Below are positions 38,077-47,986 of a DNA stretch of 64,000 nt, piece by piece. The number at the start of each line of letters is the position of its first letter. Position 1 is the stretch's first letter. The notes beneath the pieces are model-generated. The model was given only the letters and a program-made list of their open reading frames with translations, searched no databases and was not told the DNA's origin. The DNA is from Mesorhizobium sp. L-8-3 (lineage in GTDB: Bacteria > Pseudomonadota > Alphaproteobacteria > Rhizobiales > Rhizobiaceae). The translations under genes were made by a program, and so were the position numbers. The stretch is taken from the NCBI RefSeq assembly GCF_016756615.1, contig NZ_AP023262.1:1796501-1860500 (forward strand). The letters run 5' to 3'.

Positions 38077-38946
38077 TCACTGCTGGTCGGCCGGCCTGAT
38101 CCTGATCCGCGTGATGCGGTTCTTCTCGCGCTTCATCACGATGAAGCGCTTGGCGTGGAAGGTGAAGGCCTGCTTCTCCTCGGGGATCGATTGCGTCTCG
38201 TGGATGACGAGGCCGGCGATGGTGGTGGCCTCGTCGTCGGGAAGGTTCCAGCCGAGCGCGCGGTTCAGGTCGCGGATCGGCACGGAACCGTCGACCACGA
38301 TCGAGCCGTCCGCCTCCTGCTTGACGCCTTGCATGTCGACGTCGTGCTCGTCGGCGATCTCGCCGACGATCTCCTCGATGATGTCCTCCAGCGTGACCAG
38401 TCCCTGCACCTCGCCATATTCGTCGACCACGATCGCGAAATGCGCCTTGCGGCGCAGGAAGGCGTTGAGCTGGTCCTGCAGCGAGGTCGTGTCGGGCACG
38501 AACCAGGGCTTGGTGGCAACCTTCATGATGTCGAGCTTCGAAAAGTCGTTGCCGAGGTCATGGAGCGCGCGCAACAGATCCTTGGCATGGACGACGCCGA
38601 CGATGTCGTCGAGCGAGCCGCGCCACAGCGGCATGCGGGTGTGCGGGCTCTGCAGGATCTCGCGGACGATCGTCTCCCGGGGATCGTCGACATTGACGGA
38701 GCGCATGTTCATACGGTGCACCATCACGTCCGACACCTCGAGACCCGCGAGATCGGCCTGCCATCCGGCGCCGGCCGGCGCGGTCGCACCGTCGCGCTGA
38801 GCGGCATCGGGGCGCTCCTGCGCGCGCCCGCTGCCGGCCTTGTCGGGCACCGTGCCGGGCGCGAACCTGCCGCGGGCGAACAAAAGCAGGGCCCCGGCCG
38901 TTGCCAGGCCCAGCACCGCCAGCGCACCGACAAGCTCCGGGCTCAT
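38077..38946 (-). CDS. CorC/HlyC-like CBS-domain protein without DUF21
   Basis: 289 residues. One short membrane helix ([19 protein letters not shown]) and a disordered linker replace the usual DUF21 membrane domain; then comes [16 protein letters not shown], two CBS domains ([54 protein letters not shown]) and the CorC_HlyC transporter-associated domain ([22 protein letters not shown]). CorC-type proteins assist Mg2+/Co2+ efflux. The lost DUF21 suggests truncation or a different use as a soluble regulator. The start overlaps the aroB stop by four bases. Confidence 0.88.
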   Translation of the reverse strand: MSPELVGALAVLGLATAGALLLFARGRFAPGTVPDKAGSGRAQERPDAAQRDGATAPAGAGWQADLAGLEVSDVMVHRMNMRSVNVDDPRETIVREILQSPHTRMPLWRGSLDDIVGVVHAKDLLRALHDLGNDFSKLDIMKVATKPWFVPDTTSLQDQLNAFLRRKAHFAIVVDEYGEVQGLVTLEDIIEEIVGEIADEHDVDMQGVKQEADGSIVVDGSVPIRDLNRALGWNLPDDEATTIAGLVIHETQSIPEEKQAFTFHAKRFIVMKREKNRITRIRIRPADQQ

Positions 38947-40052
38947 CCCGGATGGTTCTGCTTCAGGAAGGAAAGCACCTCCGAGGCGGGCACGTCCCTG
39001 GCGATGAAGGAGCGGCCGACGCCACGGGTGAGGATGAAGGTCAGCGCGCCGCGCGACACCTTCTTGTCCTGCTGGATGTAGCCAAGCAGCCTTTCGGCAT
39101 CGGGGAGTTCGCCGGGGATGTCGGCCATGCGCCAGGGCAGGCCGACGGCCCGGAGATGAGCCTCCACACGGGCCGCGTCGTCCTGGCTCGCCAGATTGAG
39201 GCGCGCGGAGAAGCGGTGCGCAAGCGCCATGCCGATCGCCACGCCCTCGCCATGGACGAGACGCCCGCCGTCATAGCCGGTCGCGGCCTCCAGGGCATGG
39301 CCGAATGTGTGGCCGAGATTGAGCAAGGCGCGATCGCCGGTCTCGAATTCGTCGCGCGCCACGACATCGGCCTTGGCCTGGCAGGACACGGCGATCGCGC
39401 GCGTGCGGGCGGGACCGCCTGAAAACACCTCCCGCCAGTTGGCTTCCAGCCAGGCGAAGAAATCCGGCCGGTCGATAAGGCCGTATTTGGCGACTTCGGC
39501 GTAGCCGGCCCGGAATTCCCGCGCCGGCAGCGTATCCAGCACGCCGGTGTCGGCCAGCACGAGGCGAGGCTGGTGGAAGACGCCGACGAGGTTCTTGCCG
39601 TGGGCGCTGTTGATGCCGGTCTTGCCGCCGACCGAAGAATCGACCTGGGCGAGCAGCGATGTCGGTATCTGCACGAAATTCATGCCGCGCCGCACAATGC
39701 CCGCCGCGAAGCCGGCAAGATCTCCGATCACGCCGCCGCCGAGCGCGACGACTGCGTCACCGCGCTCGAGCCGCGCGGCCAGCACGGCGTCCACGACATC
39801 CTGCAGGGCGGCGAAGCTCTTGGTCTTCTCGCCCGGCGCGAGCGTCAGGGCAACGGACGGGACGCCGCCGGCGGCGAGGCCCGCCTCCAGCCTTGCCAAA
39901 TGCACGGGCGCGACGTTCCCGTCGGTCACGATCGCGGCGCGGATGCCGGGCAGCCGGGCGGCGATCTCGGCGCCTGCCGCCTCGATCAGGCCCGGTCCGA
40001 TCAATATGTCGTAGCTGCGCTCTCCCAGCCCGACGGTGACCCGCTCGCTCAT
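38943..40052 (-). CDS. aroB: 3-dehydroquinate synthase
   Basis: 369 residues. [19 protein letters not shown] is the NAD-binding region, [19 protein letters not shown] the substrate segment, and [13 protein letters not shown] holds zinc-binding histidines. It closes DAHP to 3-dehydroquinate in the shikimate pathway. The start overlaps the aroK stop by four bases, so the two are co-translated, as expected. Confidence 0.97.
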   Translation of the reverse strand: MSERVTVGLGERSYDILIGPGLIEAAGAEIAARLPGIRAAIVTDGNVAPVHLARLEAGLAAGGVPSVALTLAPGEKTKSFAALQDVVDAVLAARLERGDAVVALGGGVIGDLAGFAAGIVRRGMNFVQIPTSLLAQVDSSVGGKTGINSAHGKNLVGVFHQPRLVLADTGVLDTLPAREFRAGYAEVAKYGLIDRPDFFAWLEANWREVFSGGPARTRAIAVSCQAKADVVARDEFETGDRALLNLGHTFGHALEAATGYDGGRLVHGEGVAIGMALAHRFSARLNLASQDDAARVEAHLRAVGLPWRMADIPGELPDAERLLGYIQQDKKVSRGALTFILTRGVGRSFIARDVPASEVLSFLKQNHPG

Positions 40053-40672
40053 GGCATCTCCTTTGCGGCGTGGGGTGCCTGGACCCCGGCCTGCGCCCCG
40101 CCGTCCAGTGCCGCGAACAGAGCGGCGATCACCTCGGCGGCGATGACCTCCTTGCGTTCGTCGCGGGTCGGCACGGTGACGTCGGCCCTGGCATAGACCG
40201 GATAACGCTCGGCCATCAGCCGCTGCATGACGGCCCGCGGATCGGGGTTCTTCAGCAGCGGACGGTTCTGCTTCTTGGACACCCGTTCCATCAGCGTGTC
40301 GATGTCGGCCTTCAGCCAGACGGACACGCCGCGCTCGGTGATGGCCTGGCGGGTATGCTCGTTCATATAGGCGCCGCCGCCGGTCGACAGGACCTGCGGT
40401 CCGCTTTCGAGGATGCGCGCGATCACGCGCTGCTCCAGCGCGCGGAATTCGGCTTCTCCGTAGCGTTCAAAAAGCTCGGGAACCGTCATGCGCGAGACGG
40501 ACTCGATCTCGTGGTCGCTGTCGGTGAAGGAGAGACCGAGTGCGCTCGCCACCCTGCGGCCGATCGCCGTCTTGCCGGCGCCCATCAGCCCCACGAAAAC
40601 GATCGAACGGTTGCCCAGGCGCCGAAGCACCTCGTTCGGCCGCTGCTCCATCGGGATGTGCTCGGTCGTCAT
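40049..40672 (-). CDS. aroK: Shikimate kinase
   Basis: 207 residues. [17 protein letters not shown] is Walker [12 protein letters not shown] the substrate-binding DxD region, [15 protein letters not shown] the GGG substrate loop, and [12 protein letters not shown] the lid. It phosphorylates shikimate. The N-terminus is longer than in E. coli by about 20 residues, as usual in rhizobia, and an ATG at 40651 is an alternative. Confidence 0.96.
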   Translation of the reverse strand: MTTEHIPMEQRPNEVLRRLGNRSIVFVGLMGAGKTAIGRRVASALGLSFTDSDHEIESVSRMTVPELFERYGEAEFRALEQRVIARILESGPQVLSTGGGAYMNEHTRQAITERGVSVWLKADIDTLMERVSKKQNRPLLKNPDPRAVMQRLMAERYPVYARADVTVPTRDERKEVIAAEVIAALFAALDGGAQAGVQAPHAAKEMP

Positions 40673-40800
40673 CGTCTCTCGTCCTGCCGGTCGCGTATCG
40701 ACATGAAAAGGCCTGTTGCGTCAAGCGCCGCGGCCGCCTTGAAATGGCGCGGTGCCCGTCGGATAAGGACCAGAATCGTAAAAGGCGCGCGAATCGACCG

Positions 40801-40950
40801 ATGCCGACACTGTTCCGGTTGCTGATGACCCTCGCCGTTATCGCCGGCGTCGTCTACGGCGCGATGTTCGCGCTCGCCACCTTCGTCCAGCCGAACCAGG
40901 GCGAGATGATCGTCAGGATCCCGCCCGACAAGCTCAATCCGAAGAAGTAG
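40801..40950 (+). CDS. Small conserved single-pass membrane protein
   Basis: 49 residues: one membrane helix (LLMTLAVIAGVVYGAMFALATFV) and a short basic tail QPNQGEMIVRIPPDKLNPKK. Similar mini-proteins with EPNQGEMxVRxP...NPKK occur before xerD in rhizobia, which supports its reality; function unknown. The stop is three bases from the xerD start, so they are probably co-transcribed. Confidence 0.75.
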   Translation: MPTLFRLLMTLAVIAGVVYGAMFALATFVQPNQGEMIVRIPPDKLNPKK

Positions 40951-40953
40951 GCG

Positions 40954-41880
40954 ATGCGCAGCGCCGCCCGCATCGAGGCTTTCCTGGAGATGATGAGCGC
41001 CGAGCGCGGGGCGGCCGACAACACGCTCGCCTCGTACCGGCGCGACCTCGACGATGCGGCCGAGCACATGGCCGATGCGCCGGGAGGGTTGGCGGGCGCA
41101 GGAGCCGCCGACATCCGCGCCTATCTCGACGGCATCGCCGAGCGCGGCTTCGCGCCCACCTCGCAGGCGCGAAAGCTCTCCGCGCTGCGCCAGTTCTTCA
41201 AGTTCCTCTATGCGGAAGGGCTTCGCGCCGACGATCCGACCGGCACTCTCGACGCGCCGCGCAAGGGCCGGCCCCTGCCCAAGACGATGAGCGAGGCCGA
41301 TACGGGCCGCCTGCTCGACCGGGCCGCGGCGGAAGCGCGCGACCCGGCAGAGGGCGGTGCGGCCCGGGTCGCGGCGAAACGGCTGCATGCGCTGGTCGAG
41401 GTGCTCTACGCCACGGGCCTGCGCGTTTCGGAACTGGTGTCGCTGCCCGCCTCCGTGGCGCAGCGCGACGAGCGCTTCTTCATCGTACGCGGCAAAGGCG
41501 GCAAGGAGCGGATGGTGCCGCTGTCCAAGGCGGCGCGCGAGGCGATGCGCGGCTGGATGGCCGAACGCGCCGCCGTGCCGCGCCTCGACGAAAGCCCCTG
41601 GCTGTTCCCGGCGTCGTCGGAGAGCGGCCATCTGCCGCGCCAGGTCTTCGCGCGCGAACTGAAGGGGCTCGCCGCGCGCACCGGCATCGCGGCGGCGAAG
41701 GTCTCGCCGCATGTGCTCCGCCACGCTTTCGCCAGCCATCTCCTGCAGAACGGCGCCGACCTGCGTGCCGTGCAGCAGCTGCTGGGCCATTCCGACATCT
41801 CCACTACGCAGATCTACACCCATGTCCTGGAGGAGCGGCTGGTCAGGCTGGTGCAGGACCATCATCCGCTTGCCGACTAG
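40954..41880 (+). CDS. xerD: Site-specific tyrosine recombinase XerD
   Basis: 308 residues. The N-terminal SAM-like core-binding domain ([25 protein letters not shown]) precedes the catalytic domain with the arginine in [13 protein letters not shown], the lysine in [38 protein letters not shown] and the tyrosine in TTQIYTHV. It resolves chromosome dimers at dif with XerC. Its position between the aroK neighbourhood and accA is typical of rhizobial xerD. Confidence 0.95.
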   Translation: MRSAARIEAFLEMMSAERGAADNTLASYRRDLDDAAEHMADAPGGLAGAGAADIRAYLDGIAERGFAPTSQARKLSALRQFFKFLYAEGLRADDPTGTLDAPRKGRPLPKTMSEADTGRLLDRAAAEARDPAEGGAARVAAKRLHALVEVLYATGLRVSELVSLPASVAQRDERFFIVRGKGGKERMVPLSKAAREAMRGWMAERAAVPRLDESPWLFPASSESGHLPRQVFARELKGLAARTGIAAAKVSPHVLRHAFASHLLQNGADLRAVQQLLGHSDISTTQIYTHVLEERLVRLVQDHHPLAD

Positions 41881-41984
41881 GCCTCGGATCGTTATGTGAG
41901 GGCAGCATTCCGGGCGCCGGGCCCATTTTCCCGTCAATTCCGGCGTCGTTTCGAACCGTATCCCGCGTCCTGGTCCGCTCACGA

Positions 41985-42935
41985 ATGTATAATTACCTCG
42001 ATTTCGAAAAACCCGTCGCCGACCTCGAAGGCAAGATTATCGAGCTGAAGAAGCTCTCCGAGAGCGGCGAGGCGGTGGATGTCGGCGACGAGGTCGCGCG
42101 GCTGGAAAAGCGCTCCCGCGACGCGCTGCGCGACATCTACAAGCAGCTCAATCCCTGGCAGAAGGCGCAGGTCGCCCGCCATCCCGACCGGCCGCACTGC
42201 CTCGACTATGTCGATGCGCTGTTCACCGACTTCACGCCGCTGGCAGGCGACCGCGCCTTCGGCGACGACCACGCCATCGTCGGCGGCTTCGCCCGTTTCC
42301 GCGGCGAGCCGGTTGCCGTCATCGGCCAGGAGAAGGGCTCCGACACCAAGAGCCGGCTCAAGCACAATTTCGGCATGGCCAAGCCCGAAGGCTACCGCAA
42401 GGCTGTGCGTATCATGGAACTCGCCGACCGTTTCGGCGTGCCGTTGATCAGCCTGGTGGACACGGCCGGTGCCTATCCCGGCATCGGCGCGGAAGAACGC
42501 GGCCAGGCCGAGGCCATAGCACGCTCGACCTCGGCGTCGCTCGGCCTCAAGATCCCGTCGCTGTCGGTCATCATCGGCGAGGGCGGCTCGGGCGGGGCGA
42601 TCGCCATCGCTACGGCGAACCGCGTCTACATGCTCGAGCATTCGATCTATTCGGTGATCTCGCCGGAGGGTGCTGCGTCGATCCTGTGGCACGATTCGAC
42701 ACGCGCCAAGGATGCCGCGACATCGATGAAGATCACGGCCCAGGACCTTCTGGAGCTGAAGGTCATCGACGGCATCATCGCCGAGCCGCTCGGCGGCGCG
42801 CATCGCGCGCCCGAAAAGGTGATCGCCGCGACCGGCGACCAGATCGCCCGGACGCTGCACGATTTCGCCGGCTCCAATTCCGATTTCCGCGAGCAGCGCC
42901 GCGAGAAATACCTGGCGATCGGCCGCAGCCTGTAG
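41985..42935 (+). CDS. accA: Acetyl-CoA carboxylase carboxyltransferase subunit alpha
   Basis: 316 residues. LDFEKPVADLEGKIIELKKLS opens the protein; VIGQEKGSDTKSRLKHNFGMAKPEGYRKA and LVDTAGAYPGIGAEERGQAEAIA are strongly conserved carboxyltransferase blocks, with IIGEGGSGGAIAIA for the oxyanion region. With AccD it transfers carboxyl from biotin to acetyl-CoA, the entry to fatty acid synthesis. Length is normal. Confidence 0.97.
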   Translation: MYNYLDFEKPVADLEGKIIELKKLSESGEAVDVGDEVARLEKRSRDALRDIYKQLNPWQKAQVARHPDRPHCLDYVDALFTDFTPLAGDRAFGDDHAIVGGFARFRGEPVAVIGQEKGSDTKSRLKHNFGMAKPEGYRKAVRIMELADRFGVPLISLVDTAGAYPGIGAEERGQAEAIARSTSASLGLKIPSLSVIIGEGGSGGAIAIATANRVYMLEHSIYSVISPEGAASILWHDSTRAKDAATSMKITAQDLLELKVIDGIIAEPLGGAHRAPEKVIAATGDQIARTLHDFAGSNSDFREQRREKYLAIGRSL

Positions 42936-43132
42936 GAGCCGCGCCGCACGCGGCGGACGGCCGCGTTTTCGCCACAAAATTGCCGCCAGCTTTGGTTCAA
43001 TAACGATGCCGTGAGGGAAGGACGGTCCGCTTGCGGTAGCGATTCTTTAGGGTTAACGGGGCTAGGGTGTGCGCGCCCCGACAGACCGGTGGGGACAATT
43101 CAGAGACCGGCCGAGAGAGACGACGACACCAG

Positions 43133-44452
43133 ATGATGGCCCGCATCGCACGCACCGGTTTGCTGTTCGCCGCGCTGGCATTGGCCGGCTGCAACGAAAG
43201 CTCGATGTCCGACTTCGTGCCGAATGCCGGCAAGTCGCTGCCGTCGAAGATCCTGACCGAAATGAGCGCCAAGGGCATGAGCCGCAACTCGCCGGTTCTG
43301 GCGCGCATCTTCAAGGAAGAGGGCAAGCTCGAAGTCTGGAAGCAGAAGAGCAACGGGCGCTACGACATCATAGCGACCTACGACATCTGCAAATATTCGG
43401 GAAAGCTCGGGCCGAAATTCATCGAAGGGGATCGCCAGGCGCCGGAGGGCTTCTATACCGTCCGCCCGGCCCAGATGAATCCGAATTCGAAATTCCATCT
43501 TTCGTTCAACATCGGCTATCCCAACGCCTATGACCGTGCGCATGGACGCACCGGCTCCAACCTGATGGTGCATGGCGGCTGCTCCTCGTCGGGCTGCTAT
43601 TCCATGAAAGACGACCAGATCGAGCAGATCTATCTTTTCGCCCGCGAATCCTTCGCCGGTGGCCAGACCGAGTTCCAGATCCAGGCCTATCCCTTCCGCA
43701 TGACGGCGGCCAATATGGCGCGCTACCGCAACGATCCGAACTACGCGTTCTGGAAGAACCTGAAGGAAGGCTACGACCACTTCGAGCTTACCAAGGTGCC
43801 GCCGAAGGTCGATGTCTGCGAGAAGCGCTACGTCTTCAACCAGGTGACGGACGGCAAGGCCTTCTCGCCGACCGGGGCCTGCCCGATCTCGACGCAGCCG
43901 CCCGCACTGGCCAGCGCCTACCAGTCCTACCAGACCCAGTACGAGGCCGCATTCGCCAGCGCGGCCGCGGACAGCGCGGCGCCGACCAAGCCGTCGATCA
44001 AGGGCATCCAGGAAGCCAAGGTCGTGCAGGACTGGACGCATCGGCGGGCGCGGGGCGAGCGCATCTCGATCGAGCCGCCGTCGCTCGCGGACGACGGCAG
44101 CGTGGTGGCGACGCCGCGCATGGGCCGTATCGATTCGCCGGCCGGTCGCCGCATGGCAGCCCTGGAGGCCGAGGCCGCCGCCAGGAGGAAGGCCGAGGAA
44201 GAAAAGCTCGCGGCCGAAAAACGCGCCGAAGAGGAAAAGGCCGCCGCAATAGCTGCAGCCAAGGCCGAGAAGGAAGCCGCGGAGGCGGCGGCCGCTGCGG
44301 CCGAGACCGTGCCGGCTGCTCCCGCCGAGGCGACGCCTGCCGAGGGCGCGACCGAGACCGCCGAAGCCCCTGCGCAGGAGGAGAAGAAGCCCGGCCTGCT
44401 CGGCTCCATCGGCTCCGTGCGCAAGCGCATCGGCAGCATCTTCGGCAGTTGA
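43133..44452 (+). CDS. L,D-transpeptidase family lipoprotein
   Basis: About 439 residues. The signal peptide ends in the lipobox LALAGC at residue ~22, so it is a lipoprotein. The YkuD-type domain includes KLEVWKQKSNGRYDI, DRQAPEGFYTV and the catalytic HGGCSSSGCYSM. A long alanine/glutamate/lysine coiled coil (ARRKAEEEKLAAEKRAEEEKAAA) forms the tail. Such enzymes cross-link peptidoglycan at meso-DAP or attach proteins to it. Two adjacent ATGs are possible; a GGTTAAC sequence lies about 85 bp upstream. Confidence 0.9.
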   Translation: MMARIARTGLLFAALALAGCNESSMSDFVPNAGKSLPSKILTEMSAKGMSRNSPVLARIFKEEGKLEVWKQKSNGRYDIIATYDICKYSGKLGPKFIEGDRQAPEGFYTVRPAQMNPNSKFHLSFNIGYPNAYDRAHGRTGSNLMVHGGCSSSGCYSMKDDQIEQIYLFARESFAGGQTEFQIQAYPFRMTAANMARYRNDPNYAFWKNLKEGYDHFELTKVPPKVDVCEKRYVFNQVTDGKAFSPTGACPISTQPPALASAYQSYQTQYEAAFASAAADSAAPTKPSIKGIQEAKVVQDWTHRRARGERISIEPPSLADDGSVVATPRMGRIDSPAGRRMAALEAEAAARRKAEEEKLAAEKRAEEEKAAAIAAAKAEKEAAEAAAAAAETVPAAPAEATPAEGATETAEAPAQEEKKPGLLGSIGSVRKRIGSIFGS

Positions 44453-44688
44453 GATTGGCTTCCCGTACTGCGGTCTATGACCTCAAGGGACTGAACTGCC
44501 CCTTGCCGGTGCTCAAGGCCAGGAAGCGGCTGAAGACCATGCGCCCGGGTAGCCGTCTCTGGCTCGAAACCACGGATCCGCTTGCCGCGATCGACATCCC
44601 TGCCTTCTGCACCGAGGCCGGCCACAGGCTGGTGGAAACGGTCGTCGTCGAAGGCGGGCTTCGCTTTCTGATCGAACGTGGGGGGTAA
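44449..44688 (+). CDS. TusA-family sulfurtransferase protein
   Basis: 79 residues. VYDLKGLNCPLPVLKARKRLKTMRPG shows the TusA CPxP motif with its sulfur-carrying cysteine, then TTDPLAAIDIPAFC and a C-terminal strand. Members relay sulfur for tRNA thiolation or molybdenum cofactor; which applies is unknown. The start is TTG, either 44449, overlapping the preceding stop, or 44455; no ATG fits, so translational coupling to the L,D-transpeptidase is likely. Confidence 0.87.
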   Translation: MRLASRTAVYDLKGLNCPLPVLKARKRLKTMRPGSRLWLETTDPLAAIDIPAFCTEAGHRLVETVVVEGGLRFLIERGG

Positions 44689-44803
44689 GCGCGAGCTCTT
44701 TACGATCGTGCTGGAGCGAGGGGCCGAGCAGATTGCGCCACCCGCACCTTCCAGGATCGCCTCGCGAAGGAACTGCGGCTCGCGCCTTTGCCCGGAACAC
44801 GTG

Positions 44804-46033
44804 TCAGGGCCTGCCGACCGATCGCGTGCGCATCCAGTTGGCACCGCCCGCAACTCCGGCTGCAACGCTCATCGCCGCAACAAGCAGAGCCGTTGCGTGG
44901 AACAGTCCTGCATAGCCGAAACTCGCGATGAGCGGCGAACTGACAAGGGGCGAACAGAACTGGCCCATGAAAATGGACGCCGTCAGAACTCCTCCGCCCA
45001 GACCTCTGTATCGCGCCGGTGCGAGCTCCAGCATCAGCGCAACGAAACTCGGCGAGGCCAGAGCGTAGCCCGTCCCGATCGCTGCAGCTGCTGCAAACAA
45101 GGACACGGTCGACGCTGCTTGGAGCAGCAGGAAGAAGCCGAGCGCCATCGCTGCATAGGCAAGGAAGAAGATGCCGGGATAGCCGGTCGCCCGCTGGATT
45201 CGAGGATAGAGCAGCGCGGAGCAGCCCCCGGCGATCATGAGGATGCCGAGGAAAGCGCCCGTCATGATCGCGCCGTCATAACCTGCGGCCTCGAGGTAGA
45301 ATGACATCTGGGTCGGCATGACGAAGAAGATCATGTTGGTGGCCGCCTGAAGAATGACCAACAACAGGAGGAGTGCGACCCAGGTCGGATGCCTGTCGGC
45401 GATCTCCGCCTGCCTCGCGTCAGGGGCTTCGGGGCTTCGGGGCGCCGGGTCGACGATGACCCTCCACATCAACGGCAGAAATACGGCTGCCAGACCGTAG
45501 ATGGCGAAAGGCAAACGCGGTGACAGTGCCGCGATCCATCCGGCAAGCGAGATGAAGACCAGGCCTCCAAAATTCCGCGCCGAAATCTGCAGTCCCGTGA
45601 GGGCGCTTCGGTGGTTGCCGGTGAAGTAGTCGCCGACAAGTGCGGTCTGTGCGGTCATGATCAGAGCGACCGCAACCCCAAGCACGAGACGACTGGCGAA
45701 GATCGCCTGAAGGCTCGGGAGGACCAGCCCGGCGCATCCGGCGATGATGAAGAGGATCACACCGGAAAGAAGCAGCCGACGCCGTCCGAATCGATCCGCC
45801 ATGACCCCGGCGAGCGGCGCGCAAAGGGCGACGCTCAGCGAGGGAGCCGGTACGAGAAGGCGTGTCAGCAGGGCTGCATTCGGATCGTCCGCGAACAGGC
45901 GCTCGAGGCCAGGAAGCGCAGGGCTGATCGTCGCATTTGCCATCACGGTCAGCGATGCCGCCATCAACAATGCGATCGCGCGCCCGTCAACCCAGACAGG
46001 CCTCGCGCTTGTGGTCTCGTGAACGCTCTCCAT
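44804..46033 (-). CDS. MFS transporter (putative efflux)
   Basis: 409 residues with about twelve membrane helices. The loop between helices 2 and 3 reads GVMADRFGRRRLLL, the classical MFS motif A, and SRLVLGVAVALIMTAQTALVGDYF fits the drug-efflux branch. Substrate unknown. It diverges from a MerR gene, with an inverted repeat between them, suggesting ligand-responsive control of export. Confidence 0.85.
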   Translation of the reverse strand: MESVHETTSARPVWVDGRAIALLMAASLTVMANATISPALPGLERLFADDPNAALLTRLLVPAPSLSVALCAPLAGVMADRFGRRRLLLSGVILFIIAGCAGLVLPSLQAIFASRLVLGVAVALIMTAQTALVGDYFTGNHRSALTGLQISARNFGGLVFISLAGWIAALSPRLPFAIYGLAAVFLPLMWRVIVDPAPRSPEAPDARQAEIADRHPTWVALLLLLVILQAATNMIFFVMPTQMSFYLEAAGYDGAIMTGAFLGILMIAGGCSALLYPRIQRATGYPGIFFLAYAAMALGFFLLLQAASTVSLFAAAAAIGTGYALASPSFVALMLELAPARYRGLGGGVLTASIFMGQFCSPLVSSPLIASFGYAGLFHATALLVAAMSVAAGVAGGANWMRTRSVGRP

Positions 46034-46075
46034 GACTTACCTCTTGCAAAAATCGTCATTCCGGGAGAGCGTACG

Positions 46076-46095
46076 ACTTCAAGTCAACTTGAGGT
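46076..46095 (+). promoter_or_regulatory. Candidate MerR operator
   Basis: ACTTCAAGTCAACTTGAGGT contains TCAAGT-CA-ACTTGA, a near-perfect dyad just upstream of the MerR start and in the MFS/MerR intergenic space. MerR-type regulators bind dyads of this length between distorted promoter elements. The role is inferred from position. Confidence 0.55.
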
Positions 46096-46100
46096 CAAGC

Positions 46101-46553
46101 ATGCATTTTCTGGATATCGGGGACGTTGCGGAACGCTCGGGCGTGCCGCCGTCGACGCTGCGCTACTACGAGGAAATCGGACTGATCCGCTCGCTTGGGC
46201 GACATGGTCTGCGGCGGCAATTCGATGCGGACGTTCTCTTGAAACTGTCCCTTATCGGCCTCGGGAAGCTGGCGGGCTTTTCGCTGGTCGAGATCGCCGG
46301 CATGTTCGGGCAGGATGGCCGACCTGATATTCCGCGTGGCCAGCTGCATGCCAAAGCCAACGAATTGCAGCGGCAGATCGTGGATCTCCGGGTGCTGCGG
46401 GACGTCCTCCGCCATGTCGCCGACTGCCCGGCCCCGACGCATCTGGAGTGCCCAAGCTTTCGCAAGCTTCTCAAGGCGGCGACGCGTAGCAGGGCTGCGG
46501 ATCATTCTCGCGGGCGCCGGCCAAAAAAGCTCATTCCGGCTGGAGGGCGGTAA
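46101..46553 (+). CDS. MerR family transcriptional regulator
   Basis: 150 residues. FLDIGDVAERSGVPPSTLRYYEEIGLIRSLGRHGLRRQF is the MerR winged-helix domain, followed by the dimerisation helix (QLHAKANELQRQIVDLRVLRDVLRHVA) and a cysteine-containing end (DCPAPTHLECPSFRKLL). These two cysteines might sense metal or thiol stress, but related regulators of this subgroup have no proven ligand. GAGG precedes the ATG at 46101. Divergent MFS gene is the probable target. Confidence 0.88.
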   Translation: MHFLDIGDVAERSGVPPSTLRYYEEIGLIRSLGRHGLRRQFDADVLLKLSLIGLGKLAGFSLVEIAGMFGQDGRPDIPRGQLHAKANELQRQIVDLRVLRDVLRHVADCPAPTHLECPSFRKLLKAATRSRAADHSRGRRPKKLIPAGGR

Positions 46554-46857
46554 AGCGCAGGTCGCTGTCGTCAGTGTGGATGCTGGCCAGCGATGGTGCG
46601 ATCGCGCCTGGCTAACCGCACAACGGTTGCCACGCCCTCCATCCGGAAGCGGAAAGGCAGCCACGCTGAAACGCGGAGGGATGCGAGGTGTCCAGCTTCA
46701 CCGTGGTGATGAAAGCTGCACTCCAAACCGCTTCGTTCACCGGACGATAACTGCACGACACGGGCAGGATCGGGCCTCGCAACGAGGCTGTGAGACCGGA
46801 TTGTCGCCGTCGTTCAATAAGTGCTCGAAAGGAACTGCGACGGTAGCGCCCGCAACC
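46554..46857. other. Intergenic region, nothing recognised
   Basis: About 300 bases between the MerR and CobW genes. No gene, clear hairpin with T-run, tRNA or repeat matching other parts of the window was seen. Confidence 0.6.
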
Positions 46858-47979
46858 TCACCGCACCCCGCCGAACCCGGCAATGGCGAGGGGGTTGTCA
46901 CGCAGCGCCGCATGGTCGGGGGTATCGGGCGCCGGCTTGCCGGTCACGGCCGCGAAGAGGCGCTTCACATAGTCTTCGGGCAGGTCGACCATGATCAGCA
47001 CGAGCCGCGTCCCGCGTTTCTCGTCCGGCCATGCCGGCAGCCGCGCCGGTGGATGCAGGATCTTCTGCACGCCATGCACCACCAGCGGCCGGCCTGGATC
47101 CTCGGCAAGCTCGACGATGCCTTTCAGCCGGAGCAACTGGTCGCCCTGGGTGGAAGTCAGCAGGTCGAGGAAGGTCTCGATCGCAGCGAAGGGCAGCGGC
47201 CCGTCATGCACAAGCGACAGTGAGCGCACCCGCGCGTCATGCCGACCATGGCCGTGATGCGAATGGCCATGGTGGTCGTGATCATCATGGTCATGATCAT
47301 GGCCGTGATGGGCATGTTCGGCTTCGCCGAGCCAGCGCCGGACGTCGGCCGTGCGGGTGGCGGGATCGTAGAGGCCGCAGGCGACCAAGGAGGCCATGCT
47401 TGCCGCCGCCTCGCCGCCGTCGAGGATCGGCGCGCCGGGATTGATCGCCCGCAGCCGGGCTTTCAGCTCGGCCGTGCCGGGCTCCATGTCCGTCTTGGTC
47501 AGCACGATGCGGTCGGCCACGGCGATCTGTTTCACCGCCTCGACATGGGCGTCGAGGGTGGCGGCGCCGTTCACCGCGTCGACCAGGGTCACGACCCCGT
47601 CGAGCCGATAGGCTTGCAGAAGCACGGGATGGGCCATGATCGACTGCAGCACCGGAACCGGGTCGGCCAGCCCGGTCGTCTCGATGACGACGCGCTTCAG
47701 TCCGGCGATCCGGCCGGTCTGCAGCCGGTCGACGAGGTCGGCCAGCGTGTCGACCAGTTCGCCGCGCACGGTGCAGCAGAGGCAGCCGTCGGAAAGCTGG
47801 ATGACGCCGTCGGAAGCCTGCTCGACCAGCAGATGGTCGATGGCGACATCCCCGAACTCATTGATGATGACGGCCGTATCGGCCATATCAGGATCTTTCA
47901 GCAGCCGGTTGAGCAGCGTCGTCTTGCCGGCGCCCAGGAAGCCGGTGAGCACGGAGACGGGGATCGGGTCGTGGCGCAT
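46858..47979 (-). CDS. CobW/COG0523 GTPase with histidine-rich metal loop
   Basis: 373 residues. GFLGAGKTTLLNRLL is Walker A; GCLCCT is the CxCC metal site of COG0523; KTD replaces the usual NKxD motif; a cluster AHHGHDHDHDDHDHHGHSHHGHG of about 25 residues follows, and the C-terminal domain ends with LVVHGVQKILHPPARLPAW. Such GTPases deliver zinc or cobalt to proteins; Zn is most usual with a His-rich loop. It lies eight bp after the D,D-carboxypeptidase gene, a metal-independent enzyme, so the link is not obvious. Confidence 0.9.
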   Translation of the reverse strand: MRHDPIPVSVLTGFLGAGKTTLLNRLLKDPDMADTAVIINEFGDVAIDHLLVEQASDGVIQLSDGCLCCTVRGELVDTLADLVDRLQTGRIAGLKRVVIETTGLADPVPVLQSIMAHPVLLQAYRLDGVVTLVDAVNGAATLDAHVEAVKQIAVADRIVLTKTDMEPGTAELKARLRAINPGAPILDGGEAAASMASLVACGLYDPATRTADVRRWLGEAEHAHHGHDHDHDDHDHHGHSHHGHGRHDARVRSLSLVHDGPLPFAAIETFLDLLTSTQGDQLLRLKGIVELAEDPGRPLVVHGVQKILHPPARLPAWPDEKRGTRLVLIMVDLPEDYVKRLFAAVTGKPAPDTPDHAALRDNPLAIAGFGGVR

Positions 47980-47986
47980 GGCCGGC

